64,000 bases of DNA from Desulfitobacterium_A sp034927245 (GCF_034927245.1 NZ_JAYFQK010000005.1:1-64000), one strand, 5' to 3'; numbered from the stretch's first letter, positions 52,627 through 61,616 are shown. The notes: generated by a model from the sequence alone, not told the origin. Program-made: numbers and translations.

Positions 52627-53976
52627 TTAATAAGATTGTATCCTTTGAATAATTTCATTGATCCTTTTATCTAACAGAGGATCTTTTTTGCGGCCTTGGG
52701 TGATTTTATCGTGGGCATGGATGACTGTGGTGTGATCCCTTCCGCCAAATTCATCGCCAATTTTCGGCAACGAATAGTCTGTTAACTCACGGCAAAGATA
52801 CATCGCGATTTGGCGAGGAAAAGCAATAGCCCGGGTTCTCTTTTTGGCCTTAAATTCTCCTAAAGAGAGGTGATAATATTCGGCAACAGCTTCTTGAATC
52901 ATATCAATTGTTATTTGTTTTGGTTCATTGACCGGAATAATATCCTTTAATGCTTCCGCTGCAATTTCGACGGTAATCGGTTTATCTGAAAGGGAGGCAT
53001 ATGCCATAACACGAATAAGTGCTCCCTCGAGTTCTCGAATATTGGATTGAATTTTATCCGCGATGTAAACCATGACATCATTAGAGACTTGGAGGTTTTC
53101 TAATTTAGCCTTTTTTCTTAAAATGGCGATCCGTGTTTCTAAATTCGGGGCTTGAATGTCGGTAATTAAGCCCCATTCAAATCGGGATCTGAGACGGTCT
53201 TCCAACGTGGGAATTTCCTTAGGCGGACGATCGGAGGAAATAATAATTTGTTTATCGGCTTCATAAAGTGCATTAAAGGTATGGAAAAATTCTTCCTGTG
53301 TTCCTTCTTTACCCGCTAAAAATTGAATATCGTCAATGAGAAGGATATCAACATTGCGATAATGGTTACGAAATTCAACCGGATTCTTATCACGAATAGA
53401 TTCAATTAATTCATTGGTAAATTTTTCGCTGGATACGTAAAGAACACGGGTATTCGGAGAACGCTCCAAAACATAATTGCCGATGGCGTGCATTAAGTGT
53501 GTTTTTCCTAATCCAACACCCCCGTATATAAATAAAGGATTATAAGATTTGGCGGGTGATTCCGCTACTGCAAGAGCCGCGGCATGTGCGAAGCGGTTGC
53601 TGTTACCAATGACAAAAGTATCAAAAGTATACTTCGGTATTAAAAAATTAGGTGTTGTTTCAGTGATATCCGGTAACGAAACCGGTGGAGAAGTCTCTAT
53701 TTTGGGTTTTGCCTCTTTCTGGGTGCCGATTATAAAGCGTAAATTCATGGGCTGATTGAAAACGGTTTGAACAGCCGAGCGAATGAGAGGGGCATAGCGG
53801 CTTTCCAACCAGTCTTTGGCAAATTCGTTAGGAACTCCGATGACTAACGTATTGCCATCCATATTAAGCAAACAGGTTGAACTAAGCCAAGTTTCAAAAC
53901 TTGGCTTAGAGAGTTCTGTTTCAAGTTTGGCAAGAGTCTCTTGCCATAATTTTTGAAGCGATGGGCGGGGTGGCAT
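52627..53976 (-). CDS. dnaA: chromosomal replication initiator DnaA
   Basis: A 449-residue initiator. Domain I (LWQETLAKLETELSKPSFETWL) is followed by a linker, then the AAA+ domain with Walker A GGVGLGKTHLMHAIGNY, Walker B ILLIDDIQFLAGKE and the Arg-finger region. The C-terminal DNA-binding domain has the box-reading GGRDHTTVIHAHDKI. GGGAGG precedes the ATG. DnaA boxes lie both upstream and downstream, so it is flanked by its own origin. A perfect 13-bp inverted repeat lies inside its 5' coding part. Confidence 0.98.
   Translation of the reverse strand: MPPRPSLQKLWQETLAKLETELSKPSFETWLSSTCLLNMDGNTLVIGVPNEFAKDWLESRYAPLIRSAVQTVFNQPMNLRFIIGTQKEAKPKIETSPPVSLPDITETTPNFLIPKYTFDTFVIGNSNRFAHAAALAVAESPAKSYNPLFIYGGVGLGKTHLMHAIGNYVLERSPNTRVLYVSSEKFTNELIESIRDKNPVEFRNHYRNVDILLIDDIQFLAGKEGTQEEFFHTFNALYEADKQIIISSDRPPKEIPTLEDRLRSRFEWGLITDIQAPNLETRIAILRKKAKLENLQVSNDVMVYIADKIQSNIRELEGALIRVMAYASLSDKPITVEIAAEALKDIIPVNEPKQITIDMIQEAVAEYYHLSLGEFKAKKRTRAIAFPRQIAMYLCRELTDYSLPKIGDEFGGRDHTTVIHAHDKITQGRKKDPLLDKRINEIIQRIQSY
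53882..53909. repeat. perfect inverted repeat within dnaA
   Basis: CTAAGCCAAGTTT (53882-53894) and AAACTTGGCTTAG (53897-53909) pair perfectly across 2 nt, inside the domain I codons for SKPSFETW. In the dnaA mRNA it would form a strong hairpin close to the start. Confidence 0.85.
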
Positions 53977-54025
53977 GAATGAACCTCCCTTGTTGAATTA
54001 GGTATTTATTTAAGTCAAAAAAAAG

Positions 54026-54222
54026 TTATACACAAACTTATACACATTTGTGGATAACTTAGCATCGATTTAAGCTGTGAGTAAATAAACATTAAAAAAT
54101 AATCGAAATATGGAGCTGCAAAAACATAATACCAAGTTTTCAATAGGTTATCAACAGAAACTTCACTGAGAAATAATATTTATGCACAGTGGATAACTTT
54201 TAGAACCTTTAAGTTATCCACA
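54026..54222. other. oriC, DnaA-box cluster upstream of dnaA
   Basis: Perfect DnaA boxes lie at 54049-54057 (TGTGGATAA) and 54214-54222 (TTATCCACA). Near-boxes lie at 54026-54034 and 54038-54046 (both TTATACACA), 54148-54156 (TTATCAACA), 54180-54188 (TTATGCACA) and 54188-54196 (AGTGGATAA). With the cluster beyond dnaA this makes a bipartite origin; gene directions diverge here, as expected. Confidence 0.9.
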
Positions 54223-54241
54223 TTTATTCCTTTCATTTACC

Positions 54242-54271
54242 TTGACATGATAAATTTAACTAGAGTATAAT
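54242..54271 (+). promoter_or_regulatory. rpmH promoter
   Basis: TTGACA (54242-54247) and TATAAT (54266-54271), both consensus, are 18 nt apart, about 65 nt before rpmH. Confidence 0.85.
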
Positions 54272-54337
54272 CTTTTAAGATATCTGTTATTGAGATATTC
54301 TTCGTTTAATGTCCTTTTGCTCAAAGGAGGTGCTTCA

Positions 54338-54472
54338 GTGAAGAGAACGTATCAACCGAAAAATCGCCGTCATAAAAGAGTACACGGTTTCTTAAGCCGG
54401 ATGAGTAGTGCAACGGGAAGAAATGTACTTAAAAGACGTCGTCTAAAAGGGCGGAAAAAATTATCTGCTTAA
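54338..54472 (+). CDS. rpmH: 50S ribosomal protein L34
   Basis: A 44-residue ribosomal protein (KRTYQPKNRRHKRVHGFLSR, RRRLKGRKKLSA). The start is GTG at 54338, with AAAGGAGG 7 nt upstream; the frame extends 16 codons further but without support. It is the first gene of the rightward rpmH-rnpA-yidD-yidC-jag unit beside oriC. Confidence 0.97.
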   Translation: MKRTYQPKNRRHKRVHGFLSRMSSATGRNVLKRRRLKGRKKLSA

Positions 54473-54500
54473 GGCCGCATATTTGTGGCCTTTTTCATCG
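54473..54500 (+). terminator. hairpin after rpmH
   Basis: AGGCC pairs with GGCCT across about 10 nt and is followed by TTTTT. It probably attenuates transcription into rnpA, balancing the high demand for L34. Confidence 0.75.
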
Positions 54501-54522
54501 TGCTCATCGTGATAATGCGTTG

Positions 54523-54549
54523 AAACTTGGCGCTCGCCAAGTTTATTTT
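54523..54549 (+). terminator. second hairpin between rpmH and rnpA
   Basis: AAACTTGGC and GCCAAGTTT pair perfectly around GCTC, followed by ATTTTG. The arm AAACTTGGC also occurs in the inverted repeat inside dnaA (53897-53909). Confidence 0.6.
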
Positions 54550-54622
54550 GAATTTCCCAAGTTTAAAAATGATTAAGGTTTTTAATACTAGTATAGAGGG
54601 GATATTCTTTTTCGGAGGAACT

Positions 54623-54952
54623 ATGCTTGCGCGAAATCTTCGCTTACGCCATAAGAAAGATTATAAGAACGTTTTTGCTCATGGAAGAAGTTTCTCCAAT
54701 CGTTATGTTGTTTTTTACATTATGGAGGGAAAGTCGAAGTACGGATTTATTGCTTCGAAAAAAGTGGGAAATGCGGTTCAGCGAAACCGGGCAAAACGGT
54801 TAATGCGCGAAGTCTTTTGGCTAAATGCGGTTAAAATAAAGCCTAATCTAGAAATAATTTGTATTGCGCGGGCAAATATTAAAGGAGTTTCTTATCGGGA
54901 AGTTGAAAAGAGTTGTTTAGATACGCTAAAAAAAGCAAAGGCTTTGCTATAA
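54623..54952 (+). CDS. rnpA: ribonuclease P protein component
   Basis: A 109-residue basic protein that assists the RNase P RNA in cutting tRNA 5' leaders. The RNR signature region reads KKVGNAVQRNRAKRLMREVFW. The ATG at 54623 has GGAGG 6 nt upstream; the 32-codon upstream extension runs through the hairpin and is not used. It keeps the invariant rpmH-rnpA order. Confidence 0.95.
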   Translation: MLARNLRLRHKKDYKNVFAHGRSFSNRYVVFYIMEGKSKYGFIASKKVGNAVQRNRAKRLMREVFWLNAVKIKPNLEIICIARANIKGVSYREVEKSCLDTLKKAKALL

Positions 54953-54980
54953 ATTATTTTATAAATTATGAAGAGTTAGT

Positions 54981-55208
54981 GTGATTGCTATGAAAAAATT
55001 ATTAATAAAATTATTAATTGGTATGATTCGATTTTACCAAAAGTTTATTTCTCCTTTAAAACCGCCTTCTTGCCGTTTTTATCCGACATGTTCGGAGTAT
55101 GCGATTCAAGCATTAAGAAAATATGGGGTTATTAAAGGAGGATGGAAATCCATTGTCCGGATTTCTAAATGTCATCCTTTTCATCCGGGAGGCTATGATC
55201 CAGTTTAA
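54981..55208 (+). CDS. yidD: membrane protein insertion efficiency factor YidD
   Basis: A 75-residue amphipathic protein that helps YidC-dependent insertion. The family core FYQKFISPLKPPSCRFYPTCSEYA with its three cysteines, and HPFHPGGYDPV at the end, are intact. Either GTG 54981 or ATG 54990 may be the start; the ribosome site is weak for both. It lies between rnpA and yidC. Confidence 0.94.
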   Translation: MIAMKKLLIKLLIGMIRFYQKFISPLKPPSCRFYPTCSEYAIQALRKYGVIKGGWKSIVRISKCHPFHPGGYDPV

Positions 55209-55219
55209 GGAGGGTTTTT

Positions 55220-55912
55220 GTGAATATTTTTGTTCAGTGGATGACAACTCTTTTAAAGTGGTTATATGATATAACTGCTCTTATTGGAATACCGAGTTAT
55301 GGTATTGCCATTATTCTCTTAACGATAATTATCAAATCGATTATTTATCCTTTAACATGGAAACAGATGGCTTCTATGCGGAAAACTGCGGATTTACAAC
55401 CAAAGATGCAGGAAATTCAGAAAAAGTTCAAAAATGAACCGGAAAAAATGAATGCCAAGGTAATGGAGCTCTATAAAGAGAATAACGTTAATCCGGCAGC
55501 CGGATGTTTACCGCTTATTATTCAACTCCCAATATTCTGGGCACTATATAAAACATTAGCCAGTTTTGGCAATTATATTACCGATCCAAGCCAAGCCCAA
55601 TTTTTATGGTTTAACCTAACTCTTAGTGATAAAACTTTTATTTTACCCATTTTATCGGCGGCAACGACTTTCCTGCAAACAAAACTTACGACGGCTGCTA
55701 CCCCTTCGGCAGGTGATAATTCCAGTGCTGCGGCGATGGCTTCAACCCAAAAATCGATGATGTACATTATGCCGCTATTTATGGGGTATATTACGTATAC
55801 TGTTCCGGCGGGTCTCGGATTATATTTTGTTGTTATGAATGTTGTTTCTGTATTTCAACAACTTTATATCAATCGCAAGTTAGAAAAGGAGAAAGAAAAA
55901 GCTGCTGCCTAA
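55220..55912 (+). CDS. yidC: membrane protein insertase YidC/SpoIIIJ
   Basis: A 230-residue insertase with about five membrane helices. The hydrophilic-groove arginine region (KQMASMRKTADLQPKMQEIQ) and NPAAGCLPLIIQLPIFWALY are typical. It lacks the long periplasmic domain of Gram-negative YidC and has no lipobox, unlike Bacillus SpoIIIJ. GTG at 55220 follows AAGGAGG. In spore formers one paralogue is needed for forespore gene activity. Confidence 0.96.
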   Translation: MNIFVQWMTTLLKWLYDITALIGIPSYGIAIILLTIIIKSIIYPLTWKQMASMRKTADLQPKMQEIQKKFKNEPEKMNAKVMELYKENNVNPAAGCLPLIIQLPIFWALYKTLASFGNYITDPSQAQFLWFNLTLSDKTFILPILSAATTFLQTKLTTAATPSAGDNSSAAAMASTQKSMMYIMPLFMGYITYTVPAGLGLYFVVMNVVSVFQQLYINRKLEKEKEKAAA

Positions 55913-55939
55913 GATGGAGGAACGTGAGGGAGGATTTCC

Positions 55940-56578
55940 ATGAGAATAGCTGAGAAAACAGGAAAAACTGTGGAAGACGCTATTGAAGCTTGTCTTACGG
56001 AATTAGGAGTTAAACGAGAAAATGCCACGATAGAAGTTTTAGAAGAACCCGTTAAAAAAGGACTTTTTGGTTTATTAGGAACGAGTTTAGCCAAAGTAAG
56101 AGTATCCTATGAAGATGATCCGGGTATTCTTGCTTGTCAGTTTTTAGAAGAAGTCTGTACAGCAATGGGCGTTCAGGCTGAATTTAATTCAGGGCAAAAA
56201 GATAAGCAACGGTATGTTAATATTACGGGTTCCGAATTGGGAATTTTGATCGGAAGAAGAGGAGATACTCTCGAAGCTTTGCAATTTCTTACGAATTTAG
56301 CTGTTTCGAAAAAAATGTCCGAGAAAATAAGGATCCTTGTTGATGTTGAAGGCTATCGACAAAGACGTGAGGACACGTTAATTAGTTTGGCTAAGCGATT
56401 ATCTGAGAGAGTGAAAAGAACGGGAAATCGAGTAGTCTTAGAACCGATGAACCCCCATGAACGTAGGATTATCCATACTGCGCTTCAAGATGATTCACGA
56501 ATTTCCACGTTTAGCGAAGGAGAAGAGCCCCATCGCCGGGTCATTATTTCTCTAAAAAAGACAAAAGAAATTTCTTGA
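55940..56578 (+). CDS. jag: RNA-binding protein Jag/KhpB
   Basis: A 212-residue protein. The Jag-N domain (1-50) is followed by a KH domain with an IGRRGDTLEALQFLTNL loop (about 115-135) and a C-terminal R3H domain (VLEPMNPHERRIIHTALQ). KhpB pairs with KhpA to bind mRNAs and influences cell elongation and sporulation timing. It follows yidC by 27 bp, the conserved spoIIIJ-jag pair, and ends at a terminator. Confidence 0.95.
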   Translation: MRIAEKTGKTVEDAIEACLTELGVKRENATIEVLEEPVKKGLFGLLGTSLAKVRVSYEDDPGILACQFLEEVCTAMGVQAEFNSGQKDKQRYVNITGSELGILIGRRGDTLEALQFLTNLAVSKKMSEKIRILVDVEGYRQRREDTLISLAKRLSERVKRTGNRVVLEPMNPHERRIIHTALQDDSRISTFSEGEEPHRRVIISLKKTKEIS

Positions 56579-56600
56579 GGGGCTTTGCCCCCTTTTTTTG
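56577..56600 (+). terminator. terminator after jag
   Basis: GGGGC pairs with GCCCC across TTT and is followed by seven T; it begins at the jag stop codon. Confidence 0.9.
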
Positions 56601-56631
56601 TTTTATACTCTATTTATTGGGAGCGATTTGA

Positions 56632-57993
56632 GTGGATGATACAATTGTCGCCTTGGCTACCTCTTTAGGAGAAGCGAGTATCCATGTTATTAGACTCAGT
56701 GGTCCAAAAGCTTCGGAAATAATCAATCACTGTTTTTTGCCTAAAAATAAAGAGCGTTGGGTTCGTCATGAAACATATACTCTGTATTTAGGAAAATTCA
56801 GAGATCAGGATAGAATTATTGATGAGGTTTTAGTGAGCAGAATGCTTGCCCCGAATTCTTTTACCGGGGAAGATGTCATTGAAATTAGTTGTCATGGCGG
56901 TTTGTTTGTTGCTCAAAAGATATTGGAAATATGCTTAAAAAATGGTGCACGCCTTGCCGAGGCCGGTGAGTTTACAAAAAGGGCTTTTCTCAATGGTAAA
57001 TTAGATCTTATTCAAGCGGAGGCAATTATTGATTTAATTTCGGCTAAAAATGATGCATCAGCAGATTTAGCACTCTCGCAGCTGGACGGAGGGTTATCCG
57101 CTAAAATTGCAGCCTTGCGTGAGTCCGTTTTGGAAATATTAGCGTTTATTGAAGCAGGTATTGATTTTCCCGAAGATGATGTTGAGGAACTCGACAGAGA
57201 TGCCTTAGAATCCCGAATAGATCGCGGAATTAAACAAGCCGAGGATTTGTTACAGGGGAGCAAAACAGGTAAAATCTTGCGCGAAGGTTTATTGACTGTA
57301 ATTGTCGGTCAACCTAATGTAGGTAAATCGAGTCTTCTTAATGCTTTAATGCATGAAGAGCGTGCTATTGTTACCAATATACCCGGGACAACACGGGATG
57401 AGATACGTGAGTCGGTAAATGTTGGCGGAATTTTATTACAGCTTGTAGATACTGCGGGAATTAGAAAAAGTGAAGATTTGATTGAAAAGATTGGAATTGA
57501 GCGGACCCGGAAGGCTGTTGAAAAGGCGGAACTCATTCTCTTGATTATCGAGGCGGGAAAAGAATTATCTAGTGAAGAGAGAGAAATTATTGAACGTTTT
57601 TCAGAACGCATTATTGTTTTATTAAATAAAGTTGATCTTCTTGAAAGTATGCCTAGCGTATCTCCGTTAAAACAAGAAGTTTGGATTCCTTTTTCGGTGC
57701 AGAAAGAAATGGGTTTTGATTCTTTAGAAAATGAAATAAGAAGACGTGTATTTTCGGGAAGAAGTGAACAATCCAAGGAACCCTTGTTGTCTAATGTCCG
57801 TCAAATAACTTTATTAAAGAGAGGATCAGAGAGTTTACAGCAAGCACGTTCGAGTTTAAGAGCGGGTATCCCTTGGGATATTATTTCAATCGATATACGC
57901 GAAGCCTTAGAGGCTATCTCAGAAATTACGGGGCAGAGTGTTCAGGAATCACTGCTTGATGATATATTTACTCGATTTTGTATAGGAAAGTAG
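56632..57993 (+). CDS. mnmE: tRNA modification GTPase MnmE
   Basis: A 453-residue GTPase that, with MnmG, adds carboxymethylaminomethyl groups to wobble U34 of several tRNAs. The N-terminal folate-binding domain is followed by the G domain (GQPNVGKSSLLNAL, GTTRDEI, DTAGIR, NKVD) inserted in a helical domain, and the invariant C-terminal FCIGK supplies the essential Cys. The start is GTG at 56632 with GGGAG upstream. mnmE-mnmG-rsmG is the normal origin-side order. Confidence 0.97.
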   Translation: MDDTIVALATSLGEASIHVIRLSGPKASEIINHCFLPKNKERWVRHETYTLYLGKFRDQDRIIDEVLVSRMLAPNSFTGEDVIEISCHGGLFVAQKILEICLKNGARLAEAGEFTKRAFLNGKLDLIQAEAIIDLISAKNDASADLALSQLDGGLSAKIAALRESVLEILAFIEAGIDFPEDDVEELDRDALESRIDRGIKQAEDLLQGSKTGKILREGLLTVIVGQPNVGKSSLLNALMHEERAIVTNIPGTTRDEIRESVNVGGILLQLVDTAGIRKSEDLIEKIGIERTRKAVEKAELILLIIEAGKELSSEEREIIERFSERIIVLLNKVDLLESMPSVSPLKQEVWIPFSVQKEMGFDSLENEIRRRVFSGRSEQSKEPLLSNVRQITLLKRGSESLQQARSSLRAGIPWDIISIDIREALEAISEITGQSVQESLLDDIFTRFCIGK

Positions 57994-58001
57994 GTTAAAT
58001 C

Positions 58002-59915
58002 GTGGAATATCAGGCTGGAAGCTATGATGTGATCGTTGTGGGTGCGGGTCATGCTGGGTGTGAGGCAGCCTTGGCTTCTGCACGCTTAGGATGTAAAACC
58101 TTACTTATTACTTTATGTTTAGATACGGTTGCTCACATGCCGTGCAACCCCTCATTGGGAGGTCCGGCAAAAGGTCATTTAGTCAGAGAAATTGATGCGT
58201 TAGGCGGTCAAATGGGGATTGTTGCAGATGAGACATCTCTGCAGGTTCGGATGCTTAATACAGGGAAAGGCCCGGCGGTTCATGCTCTTAGGGTGCAATC
58301 GGATAAGCAGGCTTATTCTCATCGAATGAGAGATGTCCTTATGGCACAACCCCGATTGAGTATTATCCAAGCCCTTGTTGAAAATATCAAGGTTGAAGAT
58401 GGGAAAATTGCCGGTGTCTTAACCCGAACGGGAGCTTATTTTCAGGCCAAAAGTCTCGTGCTCACAAGCGGAACGTATTTGCGGGGTCGTATTATTATTG
58501 GTCCAACGAAGTATGAAGGGGGTCCGAATGGGCAGCAAGCTGCTGTGAATTTGACACAGGGGCTGAAGGATCTGGGAATTGAACTCGGACGTTTTAAGAC
58601 GGGAACTCCCCCGCGTATCCATCGGCGTTCGATCGATTTCAGCAAGTTCAAAATCCAGCCGGGTGATGAGATTCCGTGGAGATATTCCTTTATGCCGACG
58701 GAAAGTATTTTTTGGGGAAGAGATCCTCAAAGGCAGGTTCCCTGTTGGTTAGGTTACACGACGCCGCATACTCATGAAATTATCACAGAAAATCTATATC
58801 GTGCTCCGCTTTATTCCGGAGAGATAGAGGGTATTGGGCCTCGCTATTGCCCATCAATCGAAGATAAGGTCGTACGTTTTGCCGGTCGTCCCGCCCATCA
58901 GATTTTTTTAGAACCTGAGGGCTGGAATAGTGACGAAATATACATCGCCGGGCTTTCTACCAGTATGCCTGAGGATGTGCAATATGACATCCTAAGAAGT
59001 ATTCCGGGGCTTGAAAATGTAAATCTATTGCGACCGGGATATGCTATTGAATATGATTATGTGAAACCTCATCAGCTTTCTCTAAGTTTAGAAGTACGAA
59101 AACTTCCCGGGCTATTTACCGCAGGTCAGCTTAATGGAACATCAGGTTATGAAGAAGCTGCAGCTCAAGGATTATTGGCGGGTATCAATGCTGCGTTAAA
59201 GGTAAAAGAAATGGATCCTTTTATTATTCGGCGTTCGGATGGTTATTTAGGGGTACTTGTAGATGATCTTGTCAATAAAGGGGTGAAAGAACCCTATCGA
59301 TTACTGACTTCAAGGGCGGAATATCGCTTGGTTCTGCGACAAGATAATGCTGATTTAAGACTTACAGAGCGTGGTCGGCGTATAGGTTTAGTCGATGATG
59401 AGCGTTGGCAGCGATTTGAGCAAAAGCGCGAACAACTTGAAAAAGTTAAATCATTGTGGCATGAAACCGTTTTTTCACCGCTTAATCAAAATTTACAAGA
59501 TGTTTTGAATTCCGCTAATTCAACTCCTGCTAAAGGTGGACTTAGTGTCGAAGAATTAATTCGTCGTCCGGAAATATCCGTTCAACAAATTAAAAAATTG
59601 ATTCCTGAAATAGAAGAATACGAAGAAGAGGTCCTTCAAGAAGCAGAAATCGAAACAAAATATGCGGGTTATATTGAGAAGCAGTGGTTTGAGATTGAAA
59701 GGTTTGCCAAGATGGAGGACCGTATTATTCCCTCTAATATTCAATATGATGATATTATAGGTTTATCAACCGAGGGAAGACAGCGTTTGAAAGAAGTATA
59801 TCCCGGAAATCTTGGTCAAGCTTCACGAATTACCGGTGTGACGCCGGCAGATATTTCAGTACTTATGGTTTATTTAGAGCAGAAACGTCGGGGAGTGAAA
59901 AACGGTGATTGCTGA
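58002..59915 (+). CDS. mnmG: tRNA modification FAD enzyme MnmG
   Basis: A 637-residue FAD/NADH protein, partner of MnmE. Visible signatures: VVGAGHAGCEAALASARLG (FAD site), PCNPSLGGPAKGHL, TGTPPRIHRRSIDFSK and AGQLNGTSGYEEAAAQGL. The helical C-terminal domain that binds MnmE and tRNA is present. GTG at 58002 begins 8 bp after mnmE. Its end overlaps rsmG by 11 bp. Confidence 0.97.
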   Translation: MEYQAGSYDVIVVGAGHAGCEAALASARLGCKTLLITLCLDTVAHMPCNPSLGGPAKGHLVREIDALGGQMGIVADETSLQVRMLNTGKGPAVHALRVQSDKQAYSHRMRDVLMAQPRLSIIQALVENIKVEDGKIAGVLTRTGAYFQAKSLVLTSGTYLRGRIIIGPTKYEGGPNGQQAAVNLTQGLKDLGIELGRFKTGTPPRIHRRSIDFSKFKIQPGDEIPWRYSFMPTESIFWGRDPQRQVPCWLGYTTPHTHEIITENLYRAPLYSGEIEGIGPRYCPSIEDKVVRFAGRPAHQIFLEPEGWNSDEIYIAGLSTSMPEDVQYDILRSIPGLENVNLLRPGYAIEYDYVKPHQLSLSLEVRKLPGLFTAGQLNGTSGYEEAAAQGLLAGINAALKVKEMDPFIIRRSDGYLGVLVDDLVNKGVKEPYRLLTSRAEYRLVLRQDNADLRLTERGRRIGLVDDERWQRFEQKREQLEKVKSLWHETVFSPLNQNLQDVLNSANSTPAKGGLSVEELIRRPEISVQQIKKLIPEIEEYEEEVLQEAEIETKYAGYIEKQWFEIERFAKMEDRIIPSNIQYDDIIGLSTEGRQRLKEVYPGNLGQASRITGVTPADISVLMVYLEQKRRGVKNGDC

Positions 59916-60621
59916 ACATCTTTCTGCTTTCAGAGATTTAGTTAGTACGATAATCGAAATAAAATTATCCGATACTCAGCTTGAACAGTTTTCACTCTAT
60001 GGGGATCTCTTAGTCGAGTGGAATGAAAAAATGAATTTAACGAGTATTACCGATCCCCAAGAGATTATCGTGAAGCATTTCCTGGATTCTTTAACATTGA
60101 CTCCATGGGTGCAAGGGGATAAGGTTGTTGATATTGGGACAGGAGCAGGTTTTCCGGGTGTCCCTTTAAAGATATTTTATAATGATAAAAGTTTTACGCT
60201 AGTGGATTCTTTAGCTAAGCGGTTAGATTTTTTGCAGGCCGTTATTATGAAACTCAATTTAGATTGTGTTACTACTATTCATACTCGTGCTGAGGATTTC
60301 GGAAGAAATCCTCAGTATAGAGGACAGTTTGATACCGTTGTTTCAAGAGCGGTAGCGCGCTTGCCGGTATTGTTAGAATATGCTCTTCCTGTTTTAAATG
60401 CAGGGGGAGTATTTCTCGCCGCTAAAGGCAGTCAAGCGGAAGATGAAGTTAAGGAATCGGCAAATGCTTTAGAGGTTCTCGGTGCTCAAGTTATTGATAT
60501 CAAAAAGTTTAATCTGGGAGAAGAGGCCGAGCATCGATCAATTATTATCATTAAAAAGATCAAAGAAACGCCTCGGCAATATCCCCGGAAAGCCGGAACT
60601 CCCGCTAAAAATCCTCTCTAA
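59905..60621 (+). CDS. rsmG: 16S rRNA (guanine-527-N7)-methyltransferase
   Basis: A 238-residue SAM enzyme that methylates G527 near the decoding site; loss gives low-level streptomycin resistance. The SAM loop is VVDIGTGAGFPGVPLKI, followed by LVDSLAKRLDFL and VSRAVARLPVL. The GTG start lies inside the mnmG end, so translation is coupled. In Bacillus noc follows; here no noc is found before soj. Confidence 0.96.
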   Translation: MIAEHLSAFRDLVSTIIEIKLSDTQLEQFSLYGDLLVEWNEKMNLTSITDPQEIIVKHFLDSLTLTPWVQGDKVVDIGTGAGFPGVPLKIFYNDKSFTLVDSLAKRLDFLQAVIMKLNLDCVTTIHTRAEDFGRNPQYRGQFDTVVSRAVARLPVLLEYALPVLNAGGVFLAAKGSQAEDEVKESANALEVLGAQVIDIKKFNLGEEAEHRSIIIIKKIKETPRQYPRKAGTPAKNPL

Positions 60622-60647
60622 ATCAACTAAACCTCAGAAACGTGCTT

Positions 60648-60668
60648 GATAGTTCCATCGGAACTATC
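60648..60668. repeat. 9-bp perfect inverted repeat downstream of rsmG
   Basis: GATAGTTCC and GGAACTATC pair perfectly around ATC. It lacks a T-run, so it is not a standard terminator. A 23-codon minus-strand frame runs through it (ELTADGVLTADSSDGTIKHV), without convincing coding support. Confidence 0.5.
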
Positions 60669-60707
60669 GGCAGTTAAAACTCCATCTGCAGTAAGTTCTC
60701 TTTTACG

Positions 60708-60748
60708 AAACACGGTTAGCGATTTGCGGTTAATCGTGTTTTTGTTTT
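60708..60748 (+). terminator. terminator before soj
   Basis: AACACG pairs with CGTGTT, extended imperfectly by GGTTAGCG and CGGTTAAT, and is followed by TTTGTTTTT. It ends the mnmE-mnmG-rsmG unit. Confidence 0.75.
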
Positions 60749-60854
60749 TAAAACTATTCTTAAAGCCTAGTTTTATGAGTTGTGATTTGATACTATAGAA
60801 ATTAAGGAATTTTTGCAGATCAGTTTTATGATAAATTTGAAAGGGGGGATACTT

Positions 60855-61616
60855 TTGACCAGGATAATTACTATTGCGAATCAAAAAGGCGGAGTGGCTA
60901 AGACGACCACAGCTGTAAATTTAAGTGCATGTTTAGCCGGTTTAAATAAAAAGGTTCTTCTTCTTGATCTTGATCCACAAGGTAATGCGACAAGTGGTTA
61001 TGGTATCAATAAGGAGAAGTTAAAATACTGCATCTATGATGTTCTTATTAATGATGTACCTATAGATCAGATTATATTGAAGACCGAGATTAAGAATTTA
61101 AGTGTCGCTCCGGCAAGGATTGAGTTGGCAGGGGCAGAAATCGAGCTTGTCAATCTTCATGAACGGGATAAGAAATTAGCCGTTGCGTTGAAGAATATTA
61201 GTCAAAATTACGATTTTATTATCATCGATTGTCCGCCTTCATTAGGTTTGCTGACTTTAAATGCCCTTGGTGCAGCTACAGATATCTTAATTCCTATTCA
61301 GTGTGAATATTATGCACTGGAGGGTTTAACTCTTTTAATGAGTACACTTGAACGTGTCAAGAATGGACTGAATCCTCACCTAAATACCTTAGGTGTTTTA
61401 TTAACGATGTTCGATGCGAGAACTAATTTATCGATTCAAGTTGTTGATGAGGTTAAAAAGTATTTCCGAAATAAAGTGTTTAAAACAATAATCCCTCGTA
61501 ATGTAAGATTAGGGGAGGCCCCAAGTCATGGTAAACCTATCGTACTTTATGATCCTAAATCAAGGGGTGCAGAAGTATATCATGATTTGGCAGAGGAGGT
61601 AATGGAGCGTGTCTAA
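60855..61616 (+). CDS. soj: chromosome partitioning ATPase Soj (ParA)
   Basis: A 253-residue ParA-type ATPase. The deviant Walker A is QKGGVAKTTTAVNLSACLA, with VLLLDLDPQGNATSG and IIIDCPPSLGLLTLNAL. It works with Spo0J at parS in segregation and regulates DnaA. TTG at 60855 has AAGGGGGG upstream; the family start MxxIITIANQKGG agrees, and 14 extra upstream codons are rejected. Its stop overlaps spo0J by 8 bp. Confidence 0.96.
   Translation: MTRIITIANQKGGVAKTTTAVNLSACLAGLNKKVLLLDLDPQGNATSGYGINKEKLKYCIYDVLINDVPIDQIILKTEIKNLSVAPARIELAGAEIELVNLHERDKKLAVALKNISQNYDFIIIDCPPSLGLLTLNALGAATDILIPIQCEYYALEGLTLLMSTLERVKNGLNPHLNTLGVLLTMFDARTNLSIQVVDEVKKYFRNKVFKTIIPRNVRLGEAPSHGKPIVLYDPKSRGAEVYHDLAEEVMERV

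Noticed and set aside
60627..60884. An 85-codon minus-strand frame between rsmG and soj
   Set aside because: It crosses the terminator and the soj start and has no ribosome site; only its tail (ADGVLTADSSDGT) looks protein-like.
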